NCBI RefSeq assembly: GCF_015706575.1
Contig: NW_024037072.1
Span: 27,033,162-27,097,161 of the forward strand
Origin: Patiria miniata
Taxonomy: Eukaryota; Echinodermata; Asteroidea; Valvatida; Asterinidae
Direction of reading: 5' to 3'
Length of the DNA stretch: 64,000 nucleotides
Positions 31,851 to 43,020 of the stretch are shown piece by piece. A program made the translations under genes and the position numbers. The notes below the pieces were generated by a model. It was not told where the DNA came from, did not search any database, and saw only the letters and a program-made list of their open reading frames with translations. Every line of letters begins with the position of its first letter. The stretch's first letter is position 1.

Positions 31851-33089
31851 TTGAACGATATGAATTCCGGAAGTGGGCAACAAACTAAACCCACAAATCA
31901 ATTTGACTCAAAGGTCAAGGCAGGGGGACACAAAAGATACTATAGAGGACGTAAATCAAAACCACGAGGTAAAAACAGGAAGATTGACGTGTTAGACTTG
32001 ACCAATGCAAATGGTCAGCCAGTGGTGTTGCAAAGGAATGAGAAAATTCATTTAGGTTGGGTGGATGATGTTGTTTGCAAAGGAGAATATTTCGTTCAAT
32101 CAGTTAAGCCTGGTGAGCAAGACCAAGTGTGCACCACTGCTATTAATGCAGAAAATCACCCAGTTTTGCTGGATTCTCTCAAGAGTGTCCGTCGGGAAAA
32201 GGGGGCACATTTTTTGTTCACCGGGGACTGTGTTCCTGGTGAATTTGTAGAGTTAAGGCCAGCCTCAGTTATCTGTGAAGTTGAACAGTTCGTATGGCTA
32301 AAACCCAAGGATGTACATCCATTACGAGCTGAAAATGATGAAATCTGTAAATGCCCATATGACATTGAGTTGGACGATGTTGGAGGGGATGATATTTGTC
32401 AGAGTGATGTTAACGTTGTAAGGATGGTAGTTGAACAGTATGAGAATGCGTTGAAAGAGACCAAGCTAGTCTATGAACGAGCAAATGCTAAACTTGCACA
32501 AGCAGAGATGCAGAAGCAAGATTTAGACAGGGAACTGAATGGGCTGAATCATCTCTGCAGAAAAGCATTGATGACTGTAAGGGAACTGAAAATAGCTCTC
32601 TTTGAAAGTAGAAAGACAAGTGATGGCCATTCTTGCCGAATAAGGACTTTATTAAGCATTCTTGCCGCAGATAAGGATAGTTTAAATCAAACCGAGAGCA
32701 GGGTGATCTCACAGCACCATGAGATAGTTTCACTTGGAGTCCGCGTTCGAAACACAGACAGTGTAAATGAACAGCTTTTAGCTGAACTTAAAGCTACCCA
32801 GGAGAAATGGGAGAGGTCAGAGGAGGGGAGTTTAAAGCTGGCAGAAGAAAACAGGCAGTTGCAGGACAGGTGCAAACAACAGGAAACTGAGGCAGCCGCA
32901 CATCACGCCAGAGAACAAAGCCATTTGGAACAAAGGCAGAGTACGTCGGGAGGTCACCCTGTAGTTCTTGCAAGGGCTGCCAGTTCCAAGATGAAACCAC
33001 ATGCGTATGTTAAGGTTCCACTGCCTCAGACTTCAAGTTCTGCTGCCAACTCCAAAACTCTTCAGGCCAGAGCTAAGGAATTGATGAAG
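31851..33089 (+). CDS. DDE/PHD gene, exon 1: basic N-terminus and coiled coil
   Basis: 413 codons from ATG to AAG before a GTATGT donor, phase 0. The first ATG in the frame (MNDMNSGSGQQTKPTNQFD) is taken as start. Residues 25-45 are very basic (KRYYRGRKSKPRGKNRK), suggesting DNA binding or a nuclear signal. Residues 45-190 form a globular part of unknown type (LHLGWVDD-like strands, FTGDCVPGEFVELRP). Residues about 195-370 are a long heptad-like coiled coil (LVYERANAKLAQAEMQKQDL, EENRQLQDRCKQQETEAAAH), a likely dimerisation region. The exon joins in frame to the next ones and so to the transposase core. Confidence 0.75.
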
Positions 33090-33628
33090 GTATGTGTGAT
33101 CCGCAAGGATCTTCTTGAATGAAAACACAAGTATAAGTAAACTTCTATGTTCTTTCTTGCTTTGATAGAAATGTGAGCAACTGTTAAAATGTCCTCAAAA
33201 GTTTTTTGTTTGAGCAATACCGTACATGCCGTTTGTAACACTATGAAGAGATTATCTTGTGTACAAAATCCAATGCCTGGTACGTCACTTTGTGTTGAAA
33301 ACGATGCTGTACATCTATAAGGGAAAGACACCGACAAAACTACATGTACATGTATACACTCTGTGCAAGACAACTTGTGAGACTGGTCTGAAAAATGCAA
33401 TTTGTTCCCTGCTACAATACATGTATCTTCACTGCTAAATTAGATTTTTTTTAAACATGTTATCGCTTTCTGATGGCTGATACACTGTATGTCACTGCCG
33501 GGGAACATTAGTGCTGTTTGTGTTTGGAACTCTGTCCTGTTCCCTCAAATGATCAACAATCAGAATCTCTTTCCAAAAGCTCCTTTACTGTTAGAAAGAA
33601 TGTTAAGTTAGTTTGTTTATTTCAACAG

Positions 33629-33761
33629 ATACTTGAAATTATCTCGGCGAGGGATACACCCACGGACGATGACCGTGTAGCCACCATGGCAGCACTTTTT
33701 AGGATGTATCCCTCATTGTCATCCACAGCCTGTCAAACTACCGATATTTCTTTGTTGAAAG
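33629..33761 (+). CDS. DDE/PHD gene, exon 2
   Basis: Begins after TTTCAACAG, phase 0, and ends TTGAAAG before GTATGA, phase 1. It reads ILEIISARDTPTDDDRVATM onward to TACQTTDISLLKG. Helical, no domain recognised. Confidence 0.7.
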
Positions 33762-34366
33762 GTATGATATTAAAGACACATTGACCAATATTGACCCAAG
33801 TACATGTACATGTAATAACAAGGCTCTGAATGCACGTTTCAATAGGAGGGTTTTTAACCAACGTCAAGTTAAGTTAAAGTTAAACTCATAAAAAAATGTA
33901 CATTGTGAAACATGCAATGAATATTGATATTACTAATGCAAGTATCTTAGAAACAAGAAGATAAAGCTACGTCTATATTTATTTTATTTTATTTAAAACT
34001 TTCATTGCACAAATACATTAGAAATGACATGTGGTGCAAAAGGGAAACCCCGAACAGGCACACAGGCCCATTAAATGGGGACTCCTGTTCACACATCAAA
34101 TCCGAAAAACAGGGGAAAAGCACAACAACAAGCAAACAACCGAAGAAAACAAAGAAATACCGTTCAAAGTAATAAAATCACAAAAAGAAAAGAGAAAAAC
34201 TACAATTTAAAAACGGTCACAAATTATTGCACTAGCGTAATAAAAAATATATGGGTGAACTCTACATTTTCAACATTTACGATTTATTGACTTTTATCTG
34301 AACAAAGGTTAAGGTTTCTACATATAAACCTCTTTTCGTTCTGTGCAATTTTTGTCATCACAACAG

Positions 34367-34507
34367 ATCTCACTGCAGGAGAAACTCTGGACCTGAAGAT
34401 TTTGCTGCGTCTGCCAATGCGGAAGTTTCGCCAGCTACGCACGTTCTTCAGGAACCATGGAGATAGCATCTTCTCCAGTGATCGAGCCCTTTACAAAGAA
34501 ATATCAG
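34367..34507 (+). CDS. DDE/PHD gene, exon 3
   Basis: After CACAACAG the frame continues in the expected phase: DLTAGETLDLKILLRLPMRK, then FRQLRTFFRNHGDSIFSSD, ending ATATCAG before GTATCC (phase 1). Basic helices of this type often precede the RNase H-like core in DDE transposases. Confidence 0.75.
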
Positions 34508-34838
34508 GTATCCTTGAAAGGCAATACTTGTATATTTAGAATGTTAATGTTGTAGAATATTATAAAAGTGCAAATTTTAAAGACCATTAATGTTAGGTGA
34601 TGGACTTCGGGAAATATTGGATGTAATAAACAGCATACAAATTTTCTCTGAATCGTGTTCATAGGTTCCAAAGCTGTATGTACTTGTAAAGCTCAAAAAG
34701 GGTACATGTACATGTACATATATGCATACATTTTTCCTAACATGTCATTTGGAAACATTTTACGAGGTTCAAAGCTAATGTAACAATATATTTCAATCAA
34801 GAAAAGTTTGCATTTGTAATAAGGTATATTTGGTTCAG

Positions 34839-35077
34839 ATTTTTTATTTGATTTTTGTGAGTGTGACAAAGACAGACGTGACACTTCTGAAAAGACGATT
34901 GAGTGCGGAGAGGTTATGCTCAAGAAGACTGTTGCTGCCCCTGAAGAATCTGCTTTACCTTTCGTACGCATCAGGAACCTGGAGCAACATGTCCAAACAC
35001 TCATTGAGAAGCAACGAGCTAGCGGCGAGATGTGGGAGGATGCCAATTTTAACGGGGAAATCTGGGTCAAAATACTA
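34839..35077 (+). CDS. DDE/PHD gene, exon 4
   Basis: After TTGGTTCAG the frame DFLFDFCECDKDRRDTSEKT runs without stop to GEIWVKIL before GTAAGT (phase 0). The last strand, IWVKIL, is directly followed across the intron by GDKGG, so the intron cuts just before the first catalytic Asp. Confidence 0.75.
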
Positions 35078-35514
35078 GTAAGTAAAATCATTTAAAAATT
35101 ACCTCATAAATCCTACAGAAAAATGTCAAACCTCGCTATATATTTAGGCCATCACTGAAATAAGAAAGTATACTCAGGTATTTATCATTAAAAGGTCACA
35201 GGTGAAGATAATATATAATGAGTTAACATCTTTAGAATCCTTTAAAATGTCATGAAAGAAAAAGGCCAATTAAGTTTGAGAAAACCAACACCATTTGGAA
35301 TACATACTTGGGAATATTTGAAGATACAAGTAAATGCATGCATATTGAATTAATTTTTTTTTGGAAGATTGTGTACATGAAATGCTGAATATTTTAAGAG
35401 CCATGAACAATTTATAAATATGCATTGCCAAAGCATGTTTATAAAACCCCTAAGATATGGGCGTACATGTACATGTATACATTTTATAAAAAAAATTCTT
35501 TTGTTTTTAAACAG

Positions 35515-37104
35515 GGAGACAAAGGCGGGACGACAACTAAACTGGCAGTGCAGGTCTGCAACTTCACGAACAGCAACTCCGCTGACAAGACGGATCTGAT
35601 TGCGATGTTCCTGGTCACAGACTCCTACGAGAACATGAGTACAGTATTTAAACCATTTAAATTACAGCTACTGAACATGCAAGCTAAATCAATGATAAAA
35701 GTGGGGGATGACATCAAAATTTGTAGGATCTTCCTGGCTGGGGACTACGAATTTTTAACTAAAGTTATGGGCCACATGGGGCCCAGTGCTTCCTTCCCTT
35801 GCCTTTGGTGCTACCTGCAACTCAAAGCCTTGTCACCAGGTGGACCCAACCGCAGCCCAATGATTATGGAGGGTGGTGAGTTTGTGACTAACCCTGAGTG
35901 GTACAAAAAACGGGAACCTGGTGACATAGTGCAGGATCTGGCACACAACAGGAGCGATCCCAGGAATGGCGGTAGCACCAAGGCTAATGGGCATAACCAC
36001 CATTCCATAGCACATGACCAAATATTACCAATGGTGCACGACCTGACGCACGTTCTTCCACCAATCCTACACATCATGCTAGGATTGGTGGTAAGATATT
36101 ATAAGAACGTCAAAGACTTGTGTAAGCAAAAGGATAGGGGGAATTTAAGTGAGGAGGATGGGGATTTGTATCATGAATGGCAGGAGGTGTCGATAATTGC
36201 AGCAGAGAGTGCCCATGAGTATGAGGAGGCTGCAAGTGTGCAGAAACAGGAGGAAAAATTGTTGGTGGCTTTTGATCGAGTTAAGAGTGGAAAGGGAAAT
36301 CAGGGTTCGGAAGATCCATGCGCATATCCAGCCTGTGCAGTCGCATCCATGGGTAATGTTGTACAGGGGGAAATTGATTGGGTGCAGTGTGATGTATGTG
36401 GGGTCGATGGAGATAGTGGATGGTACACTGTGTGTGTTGGTGAAAAAACCATAGACGAAGATGTCCGGTACGAATGTCCTGTGTGTTCAGGTGATGTACA
36501 AAATGTACATGACGTGGTTAATAAGCAGCAGGCGATAGTCCAAGCGCACAAAGACATGTTGGCGGAACTTAAGAAAACACGGGACACGACGAAAAGTCAA
36601 CTAGATAGAATATTTGAGAAAGTCAATGCCAAGATGGGACCTCTAGAAAAGGAGTTAAGAAGAGTGTTGGAGGAGGAATTGCATGTACAAAAGCAAGCCT
36701 ACCATTCCCAATGTTTTGTGGGCAACCACTGTAAAACAATCCTTGAAAACTCCGAAACACTGATGATAGTACTGGAGGGGTGTGAAGAACAGCCACTTTA
36801 CAGTGAACTATTCATCAGATTGAGAGAGATTTTCAGATTGACTAAGGGGTCGTTTTTAACAAACGTTGAAGTACAAAATCTCTGTGAGAAATGCTGGGAC
36901 CTGGGAAGGTGGTTTCCGCTGAATTTTCCAGATCAGCGGATTCCACCAAAACTGCATCTCCTCACATGCCATGTCCCTGAATGTGCCAAAATGTGGCACA
37001 CTGTTGGACTTCTCGGGGAACATGGCATAGAGAGCTTGCACGCCCACAGGTCAACGCAGATGAGAGAATCTACTCCTCTGTTCGTAGTGACAAGACACGT
37101 ATGA
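35515..37104 (+). CDS. DDE/PHD gene, exon 5: RAG1/Transib-like transposase core with PHD-like finger
   Basis: Begins GDKGGTTTKLAVQVCNFTN after AAACAG. Candidate catalytic residues are Asp in GDKGG (35,518), Asp in MVHDLTHVLPPILHIMLG (about 36,037) and Glu in GLLGEHGIESLHAHR (37,018). Between the first two lies FPCLWC, like the zinc-binding CTLC of RAG1; before the Glu lies KLHLLTCHVPECAKMWHTVG, like HKTLAHVPEI of RAG1. Between second Asp and Glu sits a PHD-like finger (CAYPAC, WVQCDVCGVDGDSGWYTVC, YECPVC; about 36,320-36,485) and a coiled coil. The frame ends 16 codons after the Glu motif, but frame +3 continues with a sensible C-terminus to 37,265 (NADERIYSSVRSDKTRMKLV), so a frameshift near 37,045 or an unseen splice is likely. 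Similar proteins occur in many copies in cnidarians and other invertebrates (from memory), consistent with a DNA transposon or a recently domesticated one. Confidence 0.75.
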   Translation, partial: GDKGGTTTKLAVQVCNFTNSNSADKTDLIAMFLVTDSYENMSTVFKPFKLQLLNMQAKSMIKVGDDIKICRIFLAGDYEFLTKVMGHMGPSASFPCLWCYLQLKALSPGGPNRSPMIMEGGEFVTNPEWYKKREPGDIVQDLAHNRSDPRNGGSTKANGHNHHSIAHDQILPMVHDLTHVLPPILHIMLGLVVRYYKNVKDLCKQKDRGNLSEEDGDLYHEWQEVSIIAAESAHEYEEAASVQKQEEKLLVAFDRVKSGKGNQGSEDPCAYPACAVASMGNVVQGEIDWVQCDVCGVDGDSGWYTVCVGEKTIDEDVRYECPVCSGDVQNVHDVVNKQQAIVQAHKDMLAELKKTRDTTKSQLDRIFEKVNAKMGPLEKELRRVLEEELHVQKQAYHSQCFVGNHCKTILENSETLMIVLEGCEEQPLYSELFIRLREIFRLTKGSFLTNVEVQNLCEKCWDLGRWFPLNFPDQRIPPKLHLLTCHVPECAKMWHTVGLLGEHGIESLHAHRSTQMRESTPLFVVTRHV

Positions 37105-37265
37105 AGCTAGTGTTTTGTCAACATGGCCAACGGATGTTGGCAGATCAAAAGAATCTAAAGACCATGCGACGAAAATGCATACATGAAGGTTGCACGGGTC
37201 GATATAGATTAGTTGGGGGGGGGGGGGTCCGATTGTGTCAAGTGTGCAACAGAGCAGAAAAATAA
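37105..37265 (+). pseudogene. Displaced C-terminus of the DDE/PHD protein
   Basis: In the next frame RMKLVFCQHGQRMLADQKNL follows, then CIHEGCTGRYRL and CQVCN around a G run, a possible small zinc knuckle. AATAAA lies at about 37,259-37,264, just at the stop, and may be the polyadenylation signal. Confidence 0.5.
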
Positions 37266-39529
37266 AAGCCCACCTTGCCATAATTGAGTAACTTCTGCAA
37301 TATCCTAACTTGAAATACCTTTTGGTCATCACTTAGCACATAAAATATAGTAAGTTTCGAGAATACATTGTACATGTAACAAGGTTTTTTTTATAAGAAC
37401 AATGAACATTTAGAAATAGTAAAAGAATCAACTAAAAAAAATATACATGTACTGGGTTTGAACTTGCCTTTTTTTTCTCTAGCAAGCTTTGCTACTGAAA
37501 CAGACTTTTAACTAGCCCTTGGGCATTTTCACCAGCCCGCATGTTTTTCCTTTATATAGCGTCTTATAAACAACGATGTGCATATGTGTAAAAACATGTA
37601 TACAGCCTGAAAGTTTACCCCAGGCCTGGTGGTGCGCTTCATGGCCCCTTGAAAAGGAAATTAACATGTAAGGTTTTTTTTAATTAGTTTGATGCATTGA
37701 TTTCTTAACAATATCACCCTCAACATTTTATGGAAACTGAAAAATCGTATGATGTGTAAGAGAAAAATTGTACCAAAAATTGACCTTTCACTTCCGAAAA
37801 ACTTCCGTGTGGACTCATGGAACTTGATCACTTGTTCAAGCATGAACATTTATGACATAATTTTGTGGCGGTTATTGGGTAAAAACTTAAATCAAACTAG
37901 AGACTAAATGTCTTTTGGGACAGACAATACATTGTAATTTTATGTGCAAATAATTAAAAAAGCCAAACTTAGCTGGTTATACTACATGTGTGTGCATGCT
38001 CTTAACTTGCCAGACACTTTGCACCATACTTGACTTCATCATTTCATTTAAATTACAAGTATGGCGTATCCATAGTGTGCTATTATTTATAGAATGTGCT
38101 TTTCATGGTTTTTTACATTTCTTGTATGTACTTATATACAGACACGTATATTGTACACTTACGGGTACATGCGTACCATTTTTCACTATGAGAATTTCCA
38201 TAGAAGATCTTACATTTAAAAAAAAAACCAGTGAAATCAACTCATGTGCAGCTCAACAGATAATACGAGGTATTTAGATTTCAGTCCAGAACTTGCCTTT
38301 TTATATTGGGGGAAATTATAAAACTGTCGACACTTCTGCCTTTGTTGTGCTATTAACATATTTTTTTTTAAATAGTAAACGATGCATTTATGGTAAAGCC
38401 TTAAGGTACAATACAAAGAACAGTATTTTTGTTTTTAACACTGCAGATAATGTAACCATGAACAGTGTTAATTTACCACTTTCTGAAGGGGAAAATAATT
38501 TATCTCTTTTAAGTTACGGGTGAACAGTTAAAATATAATGTTATAATGAACATATGTTTTTATGATTAATGCAGGGAGGAACGGAAAGAGCAGTTTCTTT
38601 GATTAACATTGGATATCTGCATGTTACTCTTGACCTTTTTTTTGTGTTTAACAAACCACAGTTCAGTTTAATGTGGTTGAATATTGGTTTGAGTAACAAA
38701 TAAATGGTAATGTTCCATTTTCTTCCGAGTAACGGGTAAACAGTTAATACAATGTATATGTACATGTAAATATTTTCATGTGACTGACACGTAATTTTGT
38801 GATATACTGGTGCACAGAATTGGATGTTACTTTTATGTGAACATTGAACATAATGTGTACTGCTTTGGTTAAAAAAAAACACCCAAAAATATAAAAGCAG
38901 TAAATGAACAGTCTTTAAAACCATTTCCGATCCTCTAGGTTACTGTACATGTGATTGTAGTTTGAGCTTTACATGCACTGTCCTACTTTCTTGATTGAAT
39001 TATTGTCTCGATTAATAATGATGTATTCGTAACGTAAAACTGGGTACAGTACAGGAACATTATTGACAAGTCAAATTTGTTACATGCATTTGCACTGAAA
39101 TGTTTTGTAAAACTGAAAAGAGAACTTCACTAAAAAAAATCATCTGTCTATAGATTTTATAAGCATGACGTTTCATTCTATGGGCGTGTAATAGAAAAAT
39201 GTAAATTATGTTTTTGTACATGTAGACTTCTTAGTGGGGTGTTAAACAAGAGTGCAAGAAACCTTTTTTTTTGCAATACAAATGTGTTGTGATCACAGTT
39301 GGTAGAATGATGTGAATCAAGTCACCAGCTGAACAAAACAAACGTTTACTTCCAAGTATTATAACAGTGTTTAGCAGTCTGGCTTGATATTTAAAAATAC
39401 ACAATTCAGTTTCATGATAACAAATTTTAGTACAATATTGTATCATGGATTTTTTTCATTACCGTTACAGCCATACATTGGAGCTGAAGAAGTCTACATT
39501 GTATTATGTTATGCATTTAAATTGAGTAG
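37266..39529. other. Non-coding, A/T-rich
   Basis: Only short chance frames, several ACATGTACATGTA words and poly-A or poly-T runs are present. I see no gene or clear repeat boundary. Confidence 0.4.
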
Positions 39530-40230
39530 AGGAAGTTCAGAATTTAGCTACATGTACATGCAGTTTGTGTTATGCGGTGTATTTTCATGGTTATTTGTAT
39601 TTATGTGTTTACTAAAGTGGTATTTAGTGGAGCAGCTGACAAGTTCAGGCCAAAAAAATGGACCAGCAAATAGTATTCAAGTTTCAGTTTTAAGTGTTGT
39701 ATGAATGTACATGTATAATATATAGGGCAGTTGTCTTGTTTCTTTGGCATGAATTCAGGGTTTATTGAAATGTTAAAGAGTTCAGCTACATGCAGGTTAT
39801 GTATGTTGTACGGTGTATCATTTTCATGGTTAGTTTGTATTTATGTGTTTACTCAAGTGGTATTTAGTGGAGCAACTGACTAGTTCAGGCCAAGAAATGG
39901 ACCAGCAAATAGTATTCAAGTTTCAGTTTTAAGTGTTGTATGATATAGGACAGTTGTCTTGTTTCTTTGTCATGAATTCAGGGTTTATTGAAATGTTAAA
40001 GAGTTCAGCTACATGCAGTTTATGTTGTACGGTGTATTTTCATGATTATTTTGTATTTATGTGTTTACTAAAGTGGTATTTAGTGGATCGATGGAGCAGC
40101 TGACTAGCTAAGGCCAAAAAATGGACCAATAAATAGTATTCAAGTTTCAGTTTTAAGTGTTGTATGAATGTACACGTATAACATATAGGGCAGTTGTCTT
40201 GTTTCTTTGGCATGAATTCAGGGTTTATTA
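39530..40230. repeat. Three-copy tandem repeat, period about 222-240 bp
   Basis: CATGAATTCAGGGTTTA recurs at 39,749, 39,971 and 40,211. Each unit contains GTGTTTACTAAAGTGG, TAGTTCAGGCCAA and AGTATTCAAGTTTCAG. Copies are about 90-95% alike by eye. Confidence 0.85.
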
Positions 40231-40339
40231 CAAACAGAAAATAAGCAAGATTTGTTAATTGTCATTGCCATTGGTGACTTACATTCACATGTTGATTTAG
40301 AAAGAACTAACACATAACGTTTTCATAACGTTCCTGGAA

Positions 40340-40880
40340 AGTTACCTTCGGTAACGTTCTGTAAAAACGTCCCCTAAACGTTACGCAGACGTTTGAAAGA
40401 AACGTTACATTGTAACAATTGTAACACGTTCTGTAACAACGTTCGCTGAACGTTATGCAGACGTTTGAAGGAAACGTTTCATTGTAACAATTGTAACACG
40501 TTCTCTAAAACGTCATTTGAACGTTATGCAGACGTTTCAAAGAAACGTTTTATTATAACAATTGTAACACGTTCTCTAAAAACGTCATCTGAACGTTATG
40601 CAGACGTAAGAAAGAAACATTACATTGTAACATTTGTGACACGTTCTGTAAAAACGTCAGCTGAACGTTATGCGGACGGTTGAAAGAAACGTTACATCGT
40701 AACAATTGGAACACGTTATTTAAAAACGTCACCTGAACGTTATGCAGACGTTAGAAAAAAATGTTGCATTGTACCATTCAAACAATGTTATCAACAACGT
40801 CTGAATATTGTTTTACGGACGTCTAAATGTAACGTTTTACTGTAACATTCTGATCATAACGTTCCAAAAACGTTGATATC
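40340..40880. repeat. Left subterminal array of the insertion
   Basis: Units of about 60-65 bp near AACGTTATGCAGACGTTTGA, AAGAAACGTTACATTGTAAC and AATTGTAACACGTTCTGTAA repeat about seven times with drift. Similar AACGTT words form the right array at about 46,735-46,950. Confidence 0.85.
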
Positions 40881-40912
40881 GACATAAGACACAGAATCAT
40901 TTATTTCACAAT

Positions 40913-41150
40913 TTGAACGGCCATCTTGTTTCAAAACTCCAAATCATCAAGACGCCAAAATTTAACAAGACGGCCGTTCAACTCATCAGTATCGTAGTAT
41001 TTTTAAGTCAGTGTCGAATGTACTAGAAAAATGGTCCCGCGCTCGCATCGTGTCACCGCGTACCAGCTAGCTGCGATGGTTCCCACACACACTCATCGCC
41101 ATCGCGATGTAATGGAGTGCTCTACCCGGTACCCGCCATACAAATGTACT
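40913..41150 (+). promoter_or_regulatory. Candidate promoter region of the DUF4806 gene
   Basis: After a hairpin (GAACGGCCATCTTGTT with AACAAGACGGCCGTTC, 40,917-40,980) comes a CpG-rich stretch at 41,035-41,130, unlike the A/T-rich surroundings. It directly precedes a candidate first exon. Promoter function is inferred from composition and place. Confidence 0.35.
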
Positions 41151-41151
41151 G

Positions 41152-41305
41152 TTGGAGAACCAGCTGAGACGACGTTGCACATTATATGCATGCAAGAAGC
41201 GCGGTGAATTAAATTGTGAAAGTGGATTGTTCGATTGTGATGCGATGTCTGATAATTATCTTGTCATATCAAACACATCCTTTCAGCGCCTTCACAACAA
41301 AGTAA
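41152..41305 (+). CDS. Possible first exon of the DUF4806 gene
   Basis: An ATG-led frame (MENQLRRRCTLYACKKRGEL ... SNTSFQRLHNK) ends at two overlapping donors, AAAGTAAGTAA. Using the second donor gives phase 1, which fits the entry phase of the exon at 43,021. The start codon, TGT-rich content and lack of known domain leave it uncertain. Confidence 0.3.
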
Positions 41306-41773
41306 GTAATCTAAAGCAAGATTGTTTATACCACATGTAGGACTTTTTATTTTTACATTCCACGTGCTTCTTATAACAGTTTTCTCAGTCATGAAATTCA
41401 GGTACATGTAGGTCAGTATTAAACTCGGCATAGGCTAAACGTGCACAACGTGCCGAATATACATGCTGGTTAAATTTCATGGATTTTTCAACCACAAAAA
41501 CAATTGTGAGTATCATTGAAGCCCCATTACTTCGTCTTTGATACGTGTGGAAGCCAGTAAATGATTTGAAAGGTATTTTGGCAAGTATTTTGCGTGATTT
41601 TTTTCCAACATGAGTAGGCCTAGCTAGGCATGCTAGGCGAGTAACTCCAGCTGACATGTTCCATATTCATTCACATGTAACGCTGGAGGAATAACCTGTT
41701 CGTTAGAATGTGGTAGCAAGAGACCCTAAAAAAAAGGCCTCTCCAAAATTGTCCAAATTTCACCTCTTTTATC

Positions 41774-42406
41774 TAGCTGGAGTTACCCAGCCCTAATTTT
41801 TTTCATTGGGTTGTCATTTAGGGCTGGAGCTAATTTTTCACGTAACCCAGCAGCGTAGGCAGGTCCTAAAAAAAATTGTGAAAAATTTTTGAAAATGTTC
41901 AATTTTGTCCCCGTTACACACTAATTGCAACTGCAACTCACCCCAAACGTGCCTGGAATAACCATTACACAGGTACTTGAAGTAAAAAACGATCCACGAT
42001 GAAGATTCAGCCTACAATTGCAGTGAAAAAAGGAGGAATAACCGCTAACCTGACAACCTTGCAGGCATGGCCAGGACCGCAATTGGTTTGTGCACAAAAA
42101 AAATTGTGTACAATGAATGGCGGTCGATTACCAGGCACAGCGCGCTGTCAACTAGTCGTTTTTGCCGGCTGCGCTGGCTGTTGGCGCATGACGTCACGCG
42201 GAAGCGTAACACCCAATGACTGTTTCATGCACTAATATGAGGTTTACCACTTGCATCACAGCTGCGGTACTGGAACCGCAACCAATAGTGCATGAAACAG
42301 TGGGGTTTTTTTGGGACCTGCCTACGCTGCTGGGTTACGTGAAAAACTAGCTCCAGCCCTAAATGACAACCCAATGAAAAAATTTAGGGCTGGGTAACTC
42401 CAGCTA
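41774..42406. mobile_element. MULE-like MITE with 9-bp target duplication
   Basis: Inverted ends of about 95-100 bp, starting TAGCTGGAGTTACCCAGCCC, enclose 633 bp. TCTTTTATC is found directly on both sides (41,765-41,773 and 42,407-42,415). Long inverted ends and a 9-bp duplication are typical of Mutator-like elements. It lies in the intron of the DUF4806 gene. Confidence 0.8.
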
Positions 42407-42495
42407 TCTTTTATCCCACCCCAGAGTTCATTTACATACCTCATACATTCAGCAGTCATTTACGAAGCCTAATCATGCTAATGATCGACTTGAAA

Positions 42496-42958
42496 CAGAC
42501 CACAAAAAAGAGTGAAAAATCTTGACGATTTCGGTGGCTTGTCCGTAAAAAATATGCCAGTTCCAACGGGTGTCTTCCATTTTGTTTTACTAATTATGTA
42601 AATGTATGCATCACGTGATGACATAAAAAAAAATCTGCGCGCGCGATATATGTGGGTACCACACCACTTTCAGGCGCTGCAAGTGAGTTCAATTTTCGTC
42701 TGGTGCGTTGTTGCGGAAAGCAAGACAACGAGAATGCCCTCCACAGCAATGCACCAGACGAAAATTGAACTCACTTGCGGCGCCTGAAAGCGGTGTGGTA
42801 CCCACATACATCGCGGGCGCAGATTTTCTTTGATGTCATCATGTGATGCATACATTTACATAATTAGTCAAACAAAATGGAAGACAGCCGTTGGAACTGG
42901 ATTTTTTACGGACAAGCCACCGAAATCGGCAAGATTTTTCATTTTTTTTTGTGGTCTG
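42496..42958. repeat. 463-bp palindrome (fold-back element)
   Basis: Two arms of about 210-225 bp, from CAGACCACAAAAAA outside to CAATTTTCGTCTGGTGC inside, are complementary with few mismatches around a centre near 42,727. It includes ATGCATCACGTGATGAC near the outer third. Located in the intron before the exon at 43,021. Confidence 0.9.
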
Positions 42959-43020
42959 ACTGAAGTGCAACTATTATTAGTTGTTAAGCTTTCACAACAA
43001 CCTTTGCTTTAATGTTTTAG

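Noticed and set aside
36981-37265. Separate small zinc-finger gene
   Set aside because: It directly continues the DDE protein in another frame, so it is better read as that gene's displaced C-terminus.
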